64,000 nt of DNA from Takakia lepidozioides (Eukaryota; Streptophyta; Takakiopsida; Takakiales; Takakiaceae). A model generated the notes under the pieces. That model ran no database searches and was not told the origin of the DNA. It worked only from the letters and a program-made list of their open reading frames with translations. Where the stretch lies: positions 60,340,042 to 60,404,041 of the forward strand of contig CM060734.1 of the NCBI GenBank assembly GCA_030704615.1, written 5' to 3'. The position numbers and the translations under genes were made by a program. Below are positions 21,267-32,597 of the stretch, piece by piece (within the stretch, counting starts at the first letter, position 1; every line of letters begins with the position of its first letter).

Positions 21267-21685
21267 CCTCGGCTCCTCCTGAGTTCCCCATTTACTTCTC
21301 TCACCTGCTCATCAGCTGTGATTGTCCAACCAGTCACCACTTCATCCTTTAAGCTCACAGTGGCTGGTTCTTCTAGGATTTCTATCTCTCCCTCCTTTTC
21401 TTCATAGAAATGTGGTGGGTAACTGCTGGTTTCCTCTTCAATTGGTGTTGCCGACACTACACCACAGCAGATACCTCTTAAACAACTTAGGCTTTCCAGC
21501 CGCATCTCCGCAACCTGCTCCCACTCTGGGTGTGCAGCAAATAGGGTAGCTTCCTGCTCCTCATCCAGTCCTCCTCTCCAGTCATACTCTCTGACTCCTC
21601 GAGGTCTTCTTGTAGCAGGTAATCTACTAGATTTCTTTGTGGTAATTTGTATCTCGTGCATCCCATTATGCACAGTTAGTAACTG
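21260..21685 (-). pseudogene. family 1 protease-RT linker
   Basis: This linker lies between protease and RT, in the RT orientation. It contains QLLTVHNGMHEIQITTKKSS, an acidic middle and VTGWTITADEQVREVN. It is out of frame with RT by one base at about 21266-21280. The D copy (26764-27210) has the same linker, joined properly to the protease at HDWNSQLLTVHNG. In C the upstream partner is inverted, so the linker is detached from it. Confidence 0.7.
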
Positions 21686-23414
21686 AACAGCTGAAGCAGA
21701 AGAAGCATGAAACTGTTGAAGAGTATATGGAGAAGATGGAATTGATGATGAAAAAGCTGGCTGCAGTACCAGCGCCCGGTTTACAGAAGACTTGGTTTGT
21801 GAGTGGATTAAGACCAGAGTTGCAAAAGAAAGTGGATATGTTACCCCATAATACAGTGGAGGAGGCATTTGAAACTGCGAACAGAATTGAGCAATTGGGA
21901 ATGCTCAGGAGAGAGAAAAAAGAAGATGAGGACTCTGAGGATGAGTCAGATGAAGAAGAAGAGCAAGAACTTAAAAGAAAGAGTAAGAGAAAGGAGAAGT
22001 TGAAGAGGGATAACTATGAAAAAAAATTGGAAGAAATCTTGAAGAAGTATGCCACAGAGGCTGCAACACATTGGAGGAAGGGTGTATGGTGTGCAAAGTG
22101 CCAGAATGAAGGCCATACCACCACAGAATGCCACATGAAGGAGAAACACTGTACTATCTGTAAAATGGATAACCATTCTACTGAGAATTGTTACTACAAC
22201 AGAAGGACAACTGCAAGAGAACCTAGGCAAGTAAGGGTGCATCAGGTGCAGCCCCAGCCAAGAAGAAATAATGATCAGGACCACTATGGTAGGTCTGGTG
22301 GTTATAACAATGGCATGGAAGGGAGAGGTAATTCAAGAGGGAATTACCAAGGAAATTCCAGAGGCAACTATCAGGGTAATCCAAGGGGGAATTACCAGCC
22401 CGGGAATCAGGATTATAGAAATAATCCAAGAACAGACCAAGGGCGAGGACCCAATGGTGAAGAGCTATGTTACTATTGTTAATCAGCCAGGACATCGCAA
22501 GGCAGCCTGTTCATTCTGGATAAGACACCAGAATGAGATGAGAGCTCCTGTGAATGAGGGCCCAGTGGTGGCAGCTCACATGGTTAGGCCATGTGTTGTA
22601 CCAGAAGTAAGTACAATGATAGTAACAAGAAGTAAAGCCAAACTAATACCTCCAGTAGAAGAGGAAGAAGATGAGAATGGAAGTGGCAATGATATGCCTG
22701 AAGATGAAGAGACTTGGAAAGATGAGAAGGAACTGCACAAGGAGGAAGTGGCAGATACTATAAGGGAAATGCAAAAGAGTACCGATATTCCTGTGGCAGA
22801 TTCCTCTGATTCGGATGGAGAAAAAGAAGGGAGTGAGGAGAAAGGAAAAAAAAAGATGCAGACATGCAAAGTAATGAAGAGACTTTGGCTGCAGTAATAT
22901 GTCAGACCAAAGCAGAAATTACCATTGGACAGCTATTAGCTGTGGCACCTTATTGTAGGCACAGGCTTGTATCAGGCAATCAATCGAATTGCCCAAGAGA
23001 CAGGAAACACAGACCTGAACAGCAAGGTGACCAGTTATAATGTGAAGCCGGAAGGGCGAGAACCAGTCATGGACTTTGATGATTCTATGCCAGTAATCCA
23101 ATTGAGAATTGGAAGCACAGAACTAACTGATGTACTGATAGATGGTGGTTCTGGAGTAAATATCATGACAGACCAATTAAGGAAGAAGCTTGGTCTAAGT
23201 AACATGAAACCAGCCCCATTTACAGTAACAATGGCAGATCAAAGAAGTGTACAGCCATTGGGATTAATAAGAGGAGTTAAGATACAGATACAGAAAATGA
23301 TCTTTATGATCACAGTAACTGTATTAAAAATGGATGAAGTCATGGAGGCTTACTCCTTATTATTGGGACGTCCGTGGCTGAAACAGGCCAGGGTATTCCA
23401 TGACTGGAATTTGT
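21686..23414 (+). pseudogene. inverted gag C-terminus and protease segment of copy C
   Basis: About 1.73 kb is in plus orientation inside a minus-strand element. It encodes the gag C-terminal part (EYMEKMELMMKKL, GLRPELQKKV), a Lys/Glu-rich region and CCHC zinc knuckles CAKCQNEGHTTTEC and CTICKMDNHSTENC. A third knuckle, CYYC|NQPGHRKAAC, is split by an extra T near 22481. Acidic linkers follow, then the aspartic protease (LTDVLIDGGSGVNIMT, SLLLGRPWL). Two or more frameshifts lie at about 22480 and 22890-22960. In copy D the same parts lie in the normal order and direction, so this is an inversion with breakpoints at about 21686 and 23414. Confidence 0.85.
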
Positions 23415-24354
23415 AAACTTCCATACACTTCATCCTCAGTTTTACTTGTCCTGAACCTATTTCGAAATGCTGTATTCAAGCCATTCCAGGTTAGGAAATG
23501 ATTATCAGGGAATCTTGCATACCATTCACTTGCTTTCTTGATAAGTGAACAAGGAAACAGTCTCATCTTGGCATCATCGCCATTCTCATTGTTCACTATA
23601 CACATGTGCTCAAATTGGCTAATGTGTACATCGGGATCCCCTTTTCCTGAATATATTGGAAAGGGTGGTTTTGCCCGTGTTGGTTGTAACGCCATCTGTG
23701 GCCCTACCTTCTACCTACTGACAGGTGCTGGCACCCTTGCCGGTGCTCGTCCTTCTGGACCTGTTGTTTTTGTGGTGGATCTTCCACCAAGTGGTGGCCC
23801 TTGAGCACTCATTGCTTCGGGTCCCACGATATTCACAGTATTCCCAGCTTCAGTTGCACTACTTCCCACACTCCCTGTCCCCCAGAGCCAGATCCAGGCA
23901 GCCCGCCTGATCCCCCTGAGCCGACACCTTCGTTGGCCTGTGATCCAAGTGCTCCACTTGATCCAGGTCCAACGGGTTGGGATGTCCTGGTTGTAGTCTC
24001 AACCTCAGCTGTTGAGTCTACTTCTTCATATTCTTCCTCTTCTAATTTCTTCTCTCTGTTTTCATCCTCCAAGTTCTGCCCTTGGGTTTCTTCTTCACTC
24101 ATGTAACTCAACTGTAATGGTGTTGGAGAGTCTGAACTCTCCGTTGGCTCTGCCACATCCTCTTCTCCTTCTTCATCTTCTGCTTCAGAAACTGGAGTTC
24201 CTGCTTTTGGTGTTCCATGCCAACTCTTATCAAAGATTTCTGTCAAGTCTTTTATCCAAGGATGTACCTCAGATCTTTCACCTCGTGATTGATCTTCTTC
24301 TTGTACCAATTCCCTTAATCTTTCTTGCAACGAAACAGAAGGAGTGGCATCCAA
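23415..24354 (-). pseudogene. family 1 gag N-terminal part, copy C
   Basis: The first part (24354-23833) is a low-complexity acidic and Gly/Ser/Thr-rich region. After a frame change (about 23700-23830) comes the gag core (KPPFPIYSGKGDPDVHISQF, SLIKKASEWYARFPDNHF, AFRNRFRTSKTEDEVYGSLQ). The frame then runs into the inversion breakpoint at 23414. It would be the particle-forming protein. Confidence 0.8.
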
Positions 24355-24545
24355 CTCTAGTTCTTCCGGTATAGGTGATGCACTTTTTGATCTTGATGGT
24401 GTGAGAGGTCCAGATGATTCCCCTATGTCTATTCCTCTCTCCCAAAGATATGGATAATTAGCTTTCAGATAGCTTTTCTTTTTGATGAATATCTCTGTCG
24501 TCTAGCTTCTCTTTCATCACTCATGTCCCATGTCTTTCATTTCTT
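24355..24545 (-). other. ORF1-gag spacer of copy C
   Basis: About 190 bases between the ORF1 stop and the gag-linker frame. It is conserved in copy D (28600-28790). It holds no open frame of note and may contain splice or translation signals. Confidence 0.4.
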
Positions 24546-25241
24546 TTAATGTGGCAATAACCAAAACTCTCTTCTGTAATATCTCTCGTATATGCCTGGG
24601 TTTCTTTCAAGCTTCAATGCACCCTTGGCTATACTTGAAGTCTCCGTTACCATATAACCATATGGCAAACAAGTCTGAAAAGCTGTTCTTGGTGTGAGTT
24701 TGATCCACAAAATATCCTTTGGAATCCAATTCTTTACCAGTACAAGCTCTTCATGCATATGAGTATAAACATTCACCTTTCTTTCTTCCCAGCCTTCAAA
24801 CTCTACTCGTTTAATGGATAGCAACGCTATCACATAAACCAATGTTGGTAACCAACGTGCTCTTCCTCTACAGGCTACCTTATAAATCTTTATCACTCCT
24901 TTCTCCAGACCCCATTCTGGATCGGCATCATGCACTCGTTTAAGAATATTTTCTTTACATCCGTCTGGCAATTCCAAGAACCTTTGAAAGAATCGTTTGG
25001 ACAATCTTTCTTCCTTCGTTCCACAGGGAATTTGATTCACTTCAAATTCTTTAATGGTCCAACCACCATGATCCCACCAGATGCCTGTCACATCTGGTTG
25101 TTCATGTCTCAGGTCCCCAGTATGGTCGCCAAATGTCGCGCGGCTTTTACTCACCCATCCCTTCGCTATCCGAGGCGGAAACTCCAAGATAGAAGAGTTG
25201 GAAATCTCTAAGTACTCAGCCCGCGCAGAACAATCAGTCAT
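24546..25241 (-). CDS. family 1 leader ORF (ORF1) starting inside the LTR
   Basis: 231 codons, open from an ATG inside the 5' LTR (25241; LTR end at 25134), through the primer-binding site, and into the leader. After the LTR-encoded first 36 residues the protein has no clear ATG that could restart it. The leader part is rich in Trp, Lys and Arg (GIWWDHGGW, RLSKRFFQRFLELPDGC, VKNWIPKDILWIKLTP). An extra ORF before gag is known from Tat/Ogre-type plant elements; I cannot show homology to those. The same ORF is seen degraded in copies D (28750-29377) and F (8148-8342), so it belongs to the element. The function is unknown. Confidence 0.55.
   Translation of the reverse strand: MTDCSARAEYLEISNSSILEFPPRIAKGWVSKSRATFGDHTGDLRHEQPDVTGIWWDHGGWTIKEFEVNQIPCGTKEERLSKRFFQRFLELPDGCKENILKRVHDADPEWGLEKGVIKIYKVACRGRARWLPTLVYVIALLSIKRVEFEGWEERKVNVYTHMHEELVLVKNWIPKDILWIKLTPRTAFQTCLPYGYMVTETSSIAKGALKLERNPGIYERYYRREFWLLPH
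25112..25133 (-). other. primer-binding site of copy C
   Basis: Immediately after the LTR end, the minus strand reads TTTGGCGACCATACTGGGGA. Copy D has TTTGGCGACCACTGGGGG at the same place (about 29360-29377). The TGGCGAC..CTGGGGA pattern resembles the site of Ogre-like elements, which I recall as matching a tRNA-Arg 3' end. The tRNA assignment is tentative. Confidence 0.6.
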
Positions 25242-26232
25242 GACCTACAGCTAGTGTATCATGGGGGTGTTTCCTATGCGTTTCCCTTTCCGCATTCATC
25301 TTAGCTACCTTTGGCATTGATAATTAAGTATCAGTTTGCTTCATCAATCTATCGGTTTCCTTCACTCATCCTTCAATCCACAGCTTCTCTCAGATCTCTC
25401 TACACAGTGTGATTGTATCGTATAAGTATCAGATTATGATTTATCAGGTATCAGGCCGAAGCCATTATGTCTCTAATCTGCTCTCCAATATCACTACAGC
25501 TTTGCATATAACAAGCATCTACTAATCCTCTTTTCTCCTTCATCGTGCTCTCCATCTCTTGCCTCCCGATCTCCGCTCCTGCCTGACTCCGAAGTCCTCC
25601 TCCGAATAATGATCATCCCCCTTCATTCCCCGTTTCTCCCTTTATCCTCCTATCCGCGGTTCTAACCGTTTCCCTCTCTAACCGTCGTCTGTGAACTAAC
25701 ATGCTCCCTTCACAGGTGTTGTTCCCCACAGTCGTTCCCTGTCCTACTCTTCGTTCCCTATTATCGTGACAGCTCTGTCAAGCGGTGACTGGCTGTGTTT
25801 GGCTGTGTCGGGCTGGACTGGCTGTGTGGCTGTGCCGGGCTGTGACTGGCTGTGTGGGCTGTGCCGGGCTGTGACTGGCTGTGTGGGCTGTGTCTGCTGT
25901 GACGACTGTGACGGGCTGTGTGGGCTGTGTGTCTGCTGTGTAACGACTGTGACGGGCTGTGTTGGCTGTGTGGGGCTGTGACGACTGTGACGGCTGTGTG
26001 GGCTGTGTGGGCTGTGTGGTCTGTGACGACTTTGACGGGCTGTGTGTCGGCTGTGTGGCCTGTGTGGGCTGTGACGACTGTGACGGGCTCTGTCGGCTGT
26101 GACGACTGTGTAACCCCCCTCTACAGTGCGCTGCTGTCACCCCTAAGGCTCCTGTTGGTCTCAGTCTGTGCAAAATTAAGGGTACCCTACAGATCCCGTA
26201 TAAGTGTCTAAGTCCCCTACAGTCCTCTAACA
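25134..26232 (-). repeat. 5' LTR of copy C (family 1)
   Basis: 1099 bases, minus orientation: TGTTAGAGGACTG at 26232 down to GCGCGACA at 25134. It is longer than the A LTR, partly because of a larger CACAGCC array (about 25775-26110). Its start abuts RT sequence of copy D (...TTTGTAATGCAC), consistent with insertion of C into D. Confidence 0.9.
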
Positions 26233-26763
26233 GTGCATTACAAAGTCCAAAGGGCATGACTTTGTATGCATAAGCCCCCCAGTCTGTGATGAAAGCTGTT
26301 TTCCCTTGGTCTTCTTCGCCACTTGCACTTGATTATAACCACTGAAGCCATCCATGAATGAGTACATCTCATGGCCTGCCACAGTGTCTAATACTGCTTC
26401 TGTGAATGGCAAAGGGAAAGGATCTTTCTTCGTACAAGCATTCAGCTTCTTATAGTTCACACATACTCTCAATTTGCCATTCTTCTTGGGAACTATAACA
26501 ATGGGTGACAACCACGTTGTATACTCTATTGGGTATATAAACTTAGCCTCAGCCAACTTCTTTATCTCTTCTCCAACCTTCTGTGCGTAGTTGGGATTCA
26601 TTCTATACCTCGCCTGCTTGATTGGTACTGACCCTGGTTCCAGTTCAATCTTATGCTGACAGACTTCAGGTGGTATCCCTTTTAGATCCTCATAGCTCCA
26701 AGCAAATACATCTCTGTATTTGATGAACAAGCTTTTAGCTTCTTCGAAGAATTCCGGCTCCAA
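26233..26763 (-). pseudogene. family 1 RT, N-terminal half (copy D)
   Basis: RT sequence parallel to 20735-21266 (EPEFFEEAKSLFIKYRDVFA, WLSPIVIVPKKNG, MDGFSGYNQVQV). It is truncated before the catalytic box at the insertion of copy C. A one-base deletion near 26310 shifts the last residues. The frame is also offset from the upstream linker near 26770, as in C. Confidence 0.85.
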
Positions 26764-27700
26764 ATCAGTCCTACTTTCACCATCCTCGGTTCCTCTTTAG
26801 TTCCCACATTTAGTTCTCTCACCTGCTCATCAGCTGTGATTGTCCAACCAGTCACCACTTCATCCTGTAAGCTCACAGTGGCTGGTTCTTCTAGGATTTC
26901 TATTTCTCCTTCTCTTTCTTCATAGAAATGTGATGGGTAATTGCTGGTTTCTTCTTCAGTTGGTGTGGCTGTCACTACACCACAGCAGATACCTCTCAAA
27001 CAACTTAGGCTTTCCAGCCGCATCTCTGCAACCTGCTCCACACTTGGGTGTGCAGCAAATAGGGTAGCTTCCTGCTCCTCATCCAGTCCTCCTCTCCAGT
27101 CATACTCTCTGACTCCTCGGGGTCTTCTTGTAGCGGTAATCTACTAGATTTCTTTGTGGTAATTTGTATCTCGTGTATCCCATTATGCACGGTTAGTAAC
27201 TGAGAATTCCAGTCATGGAATACCCTGGCCTGTTTCAACCACGGACGTCCCAATAATAAGGAGTAAGCCTCCATGACTTCATCCATTTTTAATACAGTTA
27301 CTGTGATCATAAAGATCATTTTCTGTATCTGTATCTTAACTCCTCTTATTAATCCCAATGGCTGCACACTTCTTTGATCTGCCATTGTTACTGTAAATGG
27401 GGCTGGTTTCATGTTACTTAGACCAAGCTTCTTCCTTAATTGGTCTGTCATGATATTTACTCAGAACCACCATCTATCAGTACATCAGTTAGTTCTGTAC
27501 TTCCATTCTCCAAATGGATTACTGGCATAACTTTCTTTTGCAAACCTGGTCTTAGTCCACTCACAAACCAAGTCTTCTGTAACCCGGGCGCTGGTACTGC
27601 AGCCAGCTTTTTCATCATCAATTCCATCTTCTCCATATACTCTTCAACAGTTTCATGCTTCTTCTGCTTCAGCTGTTGTAAACTTCCATACACTTCATCC
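26764..27700 (-). pseudogene. family 1 protease and linker (copy D)
   Basis: The aspartic protease (ELTDVLIDGGSE, MTDQLRKKLGLSNMKPAPF, SLLLGRPWL) joins directly to the linker (HDWNSQLLTVHNG), showing the ancestral order that is inverted in copy C. A lost base after GGSE near 27460 breaks the protease frame. Upstream is gag C-terminal sequence (EEYMEKMELMMKKL) with the zinc-knuckle region deleted. Confidence 0.8.
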
Positions 27701-28600
27701 TCAGTTTTACTTGTCCGAACCTATTTCGAAATGCTGTATTCAAAGCCATTCCAGGTTAGGAATGATATCAGGGAATCTTGCATACCATTCACTTGCTTTC
27801 TTGATAAGTGAAAAGGAAACAGTCTCATCTTGGCATCATCGCCATTCCATTGTTCCCACTATACACATGTGCTCAAATTGGCTAATGTGTACATCGGGAT
27901 CCCTTTCCTGAATAATTGGAAAGGGTGGTTTTGCCCGTGTTGGTTTGTAACGCCATCTGTGGCCCTACTTCTGCCCACTGACAGGTGCTGGCACCTTGCT
28001 GTGCTGGTCCTTCTGGACCTGTTGTTGTGGGATCTTCCACCAAGTGGTGGCCCTTGAGCACTCCTGCTTCGGGCCCAACGATATTCACAGTATTCCCAGA
28101 TTCAGTTGCACTACTTTCCACAATCCCTGTCCCCCAGAGCCAGATCCAGGCAGCCCGCCTGATCCCCCGAGCCGACACCTTCGTTGGGCCTGTGATCCAA
28201 GTGCTCCACTTGATCCAGGTCCAACGGGTTGGGATATCCTGGTGGAGTCTCAACCTCAGCTGTTGGGTCTACTTCTTCATATTTCCTCTTCTAATTTCTT
28301 CTCTCTGTTTTCATCCTCCAAGTTCTGCCCTTGGGTTCTTCTTCACTCATGTAACTCAACTGTAATGGTGTTGGAGAGAGTTGAACTCTCCGTTGGCTTG
28401 CCACATCCTCTTCTCCTTCTTCACCCTCTGCTTCAGAAACTGGAGTTCCTGCTTTTGGTGTTCCATCTGCCAACTCTTATCAAGATTTATGTCAAGTCTT
28501 TTATCCAAGATGTACCTCAGATCTTTAACCTCGTGATTGATCTTCTTCATGTACCAATTCCCTAATTTTCTGCAAAGAAACAGAAGGAGTGGCATCCAAC
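27701..28600 (-). pseudogene. family 1 gag N-terminal part (copy D)
   Basis: This follows 23415-24354 of copy C base by base, but with many one-base gaps and insertions, so no frame exceeds about 120 codons. Recognisable pieces are the acidic linker and the gag core start (KTTLSNYSGKG). Confidence 0.75.
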
Positions 28601-29377
28601 TCAGTAGTTCTTCTGGTATAGGTGATGCACTCTTGATCTCAATGGTGTGAGAGGTCCAGATGATTCCCCTATGTCTATTCCTCTCCCAAAGATATGGATA
28701 ATTAGCTTTCAGATAGCTTTATTTTTGCTGAATATCTCTGTCGTCTAGCTTCTCTTTCATCAATATGTCCCATGTCTTTCATTTCTTTTAATGTGGCAAT
28801 AACCAAACTCTCTTTTGTAATATCTCTCGTATATGCCTGGGTTTCTTTCAAGCTTCAATGCAACCATGGCTATACTTGAAGTCTCGTTACCAAATAAACC
28901 ATATGGCAAACAAGTCTGAAAAGCTGTTCTTGCGTGTGAGTTTGATCCACAAAATATCCTTTGGAATCCAATTCTTTACCAGTACAAGCTCTTCATGCAT
29001 ATGAGTATAAACATTCACACTTTCTTTTCCAGCCTTCAAACTCTACTCGTTTTTAATGGATAAACAATGCTATCACATAAACCAATGTTGGTAACCAACG
29101 TGCTCTTCCTCTACAGGCTACCTGATAAATCTTTATCAATCCTTTCTCCAGACCCCATTCTGGATCGGAATCATGCACTCGTTTAAGAATATTTTCTTTA
29201 CAACCGTCTGGCAATTCCAAGAACCTTTGAAGAAAATTGTTTGGACAATCTTTCTTTCCTTCGTTCCACAGGGAATTTGATTCACTTCAAATTATTTAAT
29301 GGTCCAACCACCATGATCCCACCAGATGCCTGTCACATCTGGTTGTTCATGTCTCAGTTCCCCCAGTGGTCGCCAAA
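28601..29377 (-). pseudogene. family 1 leader and ORF1 remnant (copy D)
   Basis: Collinear with 24355-25133 of copy C, including the primer-binding site next to the LTR, but with frequent small indels that destroy ORF1. Confidence 0.75.
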
Positions 29378-30392
29378 TGTCGCGCGGCTTTTACTCACCC
29401 ATCCCTTCGCTATTCGAGGCGGAAACTCCAGATAGAAGAGTTGGAAACTCTAAGTACTAGCCGCGACAGAACAATCAGTCATGACCTACAGCTAGTGTAT
29501 CATGGGGGTGTTCCTATTTGTTTCCCTTTGGTATTCATGTTAGCTATCTTACCATTGATAATTAAGTATCAGTTTGCTTTATCAATCATTGGATTCCATC
29601 AGCTCATCCCTCATTTCACGCTTCACTCAGATCTCTCTAAACTGTGATTGTATCGTAAAAGTATCGATTATGATTTATCAGGTATCAGGTATCAGGTATC
29701 TTCACTTCGGTCCTCATCTCTACCCGATCCCCTCTCCTCTATCACCAAGAAGTCCCCTCGAAAATCCCCCGTTCAATTCCCCGTTTCTCCCTTTATCTTC
29801 CTATCCGCGGTTCTAACCGTTTCCCTTACTCTAACGTCGTCTGTGAACTAACATGTTCCTTTGCAGGTGTTGTTTCCCCACAGTCGTTCCCTGTCATACT
29901 CTTCGTCCCTATGATCGTGCAGCTGTGTCAAGCTGGACTGGCTGTGTGAAACTGTGACGGGCTGTGTGTTGTGCTGTGCGAATGGTGTGAGACTGTGTTT
30001 GGCCTGTGTGGGGCTGGAATGGCTGTTGGCTGTGCCCGGGCTGTGAAGGCTGTGTCGGTTGTGTTTCGATGATTGTGACGAACTGTGAGGGCTGGTGGGG
30101 GATGTGACGATGTGACGGCTGCTGTGTTGGCTGTGTCGGCTGTGAAGGGCTGTGGTGCTGTGACGACTGTGACGGGGCTGTGTCGGCTGTGACAGTCGAA
30201 GTGACGACTGTGACGGGCTGTGTTGGCTGTGTTGGCGGTGTGTGACGTGTGACGACTGTGTTGGGCTGTGTAACCCCCCTCTACAATGCGCTGCTGTCAC
30301 CCCTAAGGTTCCTCTGATCTCAGTCTGTGCAAAAATTAAGGTTACCCTACAGATCCCGTATAAGTGTCTAAGTCCCCGACAGTCCTCTAACA
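29378..30392 (-). repeat. 5' LTR of copy D (family 1)
   Basis: 1015 bases from TGTTAGAGGACTG (30392) to GCGCGACA (29378), minus orientation, with the CACAGCC array at about 29925-30270. Its start abuts integrase sequence of copy E (...TAGTTTATGGTAT), consistent with D having inserted into E. Confidence 0.85.
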
Positions 30393-32597
30393 ATACCATA
30401 AACTAATGGAATGGTGTATACTTAGTGGGTGACTTTTATGAAGTCCGTATGACCACAAAGCTGTCAGCAGCTTTGTATCCCAATCCGTTCTGTTGGCATT
30501 GGACTATCTTAGCCAAGATAGTACATTATATTTGTTGGTAGCCTATGCCTGCCATTACCCTGTAGGTAATTGTTGTACTCTTTCTACGCACAATCATAAA
30601 TTCTTTAGTCAACAACTCACAATGGTCTCATTCATGAAGTGACTTCCTTGATCACTGATAAATTTAAGGGACAGCCAAATCGTGTTGTAAGATGTTCTAG
30701 TACAGGGAAACCTTGTGGGACTTGGCGGTGTGTTGCTCCTCAAAGCTTTAGCTTCCACCCACTTTGTAGTATAATCAAGTGGCGGTAATTATGTACTGTT
30801 TTCGTGTATCTTGGATAGTGGGTTAATTGGTCCAACAAAGTCTAGTCCCCATTTCTGAAATGGTTCCGTAGGCATTGTGATGCAAGTATCCTTCCAGATC
30901 TCTGCAAAGGTCTTAGCCTCTGACTTCATTCACACTTATGACAATACTCGTGACATCTTTGAACAAAAGTTAGGCCACCAGTATCCTGCTAGTAGTAGTA
31001 TCTTCTACTGGTAGTCTCTTCTCCAAACGACCTCCAGGCCACTTCTTTTTATGAACTTCCGCCAAAACTTATTTACTTCATGTGGTTACAAGCATCGTTT
31101 TAGTTACTTCAATCAGGTCCTAACTTATACATTCTGCTTCCTACCATGTATAAGGTAAAGCTTGATAGCGATTCTCTTCCTTGCTCCTTACCAAACTAGG
31201 TGGGACACTGACCTGAGCCAATGGTAGTATCTGATTGGCCACTTGCCACCAATCTAACCATCATCTGCACTTCCCTGCACCCTCCACTGCAAAGAGACTC
31301 GATCTGGTAATGATCATCTATTCCTGTGGCGGTTCTCCTGTTGACAAATCGTGAACAAATGAGTCCGCCACAAGAGACAGGTCTCCCGGCTTGTAAACAA
31401 CCTCAAACTTCAACGCGTGCAAGATTATCAACCATCTTGCTATTCTTACGCTTTTATCAGCGGTTTGTTTACCGGTATATCAGAGCCCGGTTGATCCACA
31501 TAGAACATAAAAAACTTCTTGCCCAACAGGTAATGCCTGAATTTTTTCACTGCATAGATCATTGCCAAGCTTCTCTTTCCGTTGTGCTATATTCCTTCCT
31601 CGCACTGTTCATCAAACCGGCTAGCATATAGGACACAACGTGAATCTATATGTCCCTGTAACATTTTGGGCTAAACACCGCTCCCAACGCTTCTCCTGAT
31701 GCATCGCAGTGAACATGAATACTACATGCCAGTGGGGTTAATCAGCACAGGTGTATTTGTTACTGACAGTGTAAGTTCCTCAAATGCCTGTGACATTCAG
31801 CTGTCCAGGCAAACACTGCATTTTCTTCTCAGTAGTTTGCTCAATGGTGCTGCTATTTGTGCATACCTTTTGACAATCTCCTGTAATAACTGGTTTGCCC
31901 AAGAATCTCCGTGAGACTTTTAACATTCACTGGTGGGTGAGAGGCTTTAATGGACTCTGTCTTTCTGGGATCCACAAGGGAGTCCATTCTTACACACAAT
32001 GTGTCCCAGAAGCACCCCTGAGTTCACACAGAAAGAAACGTCTCTGGATTCAGCCCAGACCTCTCATCCTGCATGCTGGCCAAACGGAACGCAAATTTAT
32101 GAAGTGCTCATTCTTAGAGTTGACACACTGAATCATCCAAGAAACCTGATGTGAAAATCATCCAGAAATCATGAAAAGCTTCACTTATCAATCTCTGAAA
32201 GGTCGCTGTTGCATTACAAAGTCCAAAGGGCATGAGTTGTCCATGCATAAGCCCCCCAGTCTGTGAATGAAAGCTGTTTTTCCCTTGGTCTTCTTCTGCC
32301 ACTTGCACTTGATTATAACCACTGAAAGCCATCCCATGAATATGAGTACATCTCATGGACTTGCCACAGTGTCTAATACTGCTTCTGTGAATGGCAAAGG
32401 GAAAGGATCTTTCTTCGTACAAGCATTCAGCTTCTTATAGTTAACCCATACTTTAGTTTTGCCATTTCTTCTGGGAACTATAACAATGGTGGTGCAACAA
32501 TGTATACTCTATTGGGTATATAAACTTAGCCTCAGCCAACTCTTGATCTCTTCTCCCAACCTTCTGTGCTATGTTGGGAATTCATTCTATACCTCGC
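30393..32597 (-). pseudogene. family 1 pol fragment, copy E (RT, RNase H, integrase)
   Basis: Collinear with about 18910-21095 of copy C: integrase core at the left edge, then RNase H, then RT (MPFGLCNATATFQR) up to the assembly gap. It carries a very high density of one-base indels, so no pol frame longer than about 100 codons remains. Sequence identity between indels is high, so the damage looks like poor base calling next to a gap as much as natural decay. Confidence 0.8.

Larger units (their letters stand above)
16219..26232 (-). mobile_element. family 1 Ty3/gypsy element, copy C
   Basis: This is the most complete family 1 copy. Reading right to left: 5' LTR (25134-26232), primer-binding site, leader ORF1, gag, an inverted gag-protease segment, RT-RNase H-integrase, ORF-X, and ORF-Y truncated at residue about 166. 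The left edge abuts the LTR end of copy A. The RT box VFLDDFSVYS, GQAEATNK in integrase and protease VLIDGGSG point to the Athila/Tat branch. The single RNase H domain favours Athila. It is not autonomous because of stops, frameshifts, an inversion and the loss of its 3' LTR. Confidence 0.85.
26233..30392 (-). mobile_element. family 1 Ty3/gypsy element, copy D (5' part)
   Basis: 5' LTR (29378-30392), primer-binding site, ORF1 remnant, gag, protease and the first half of RT, cut at 26233 by the LTR of copy C. It lacks the gag zinc-knuckle region: GLRPGLQKKV runs directly into protease MPVIHLENGSTELTD near 27520, so about 1.1 kb is deleted relative to C. Towards 30 kb it shows many single-base insertions and deletions relative to copy C. 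Confidence 0.8.

Noticed and set aside
25766-26211. Cysteine-rich repeat protein (GCVGCVG...) in the C LTR
   Set aside because: It is the translation of the LTR minisatellite on the wrong strand.
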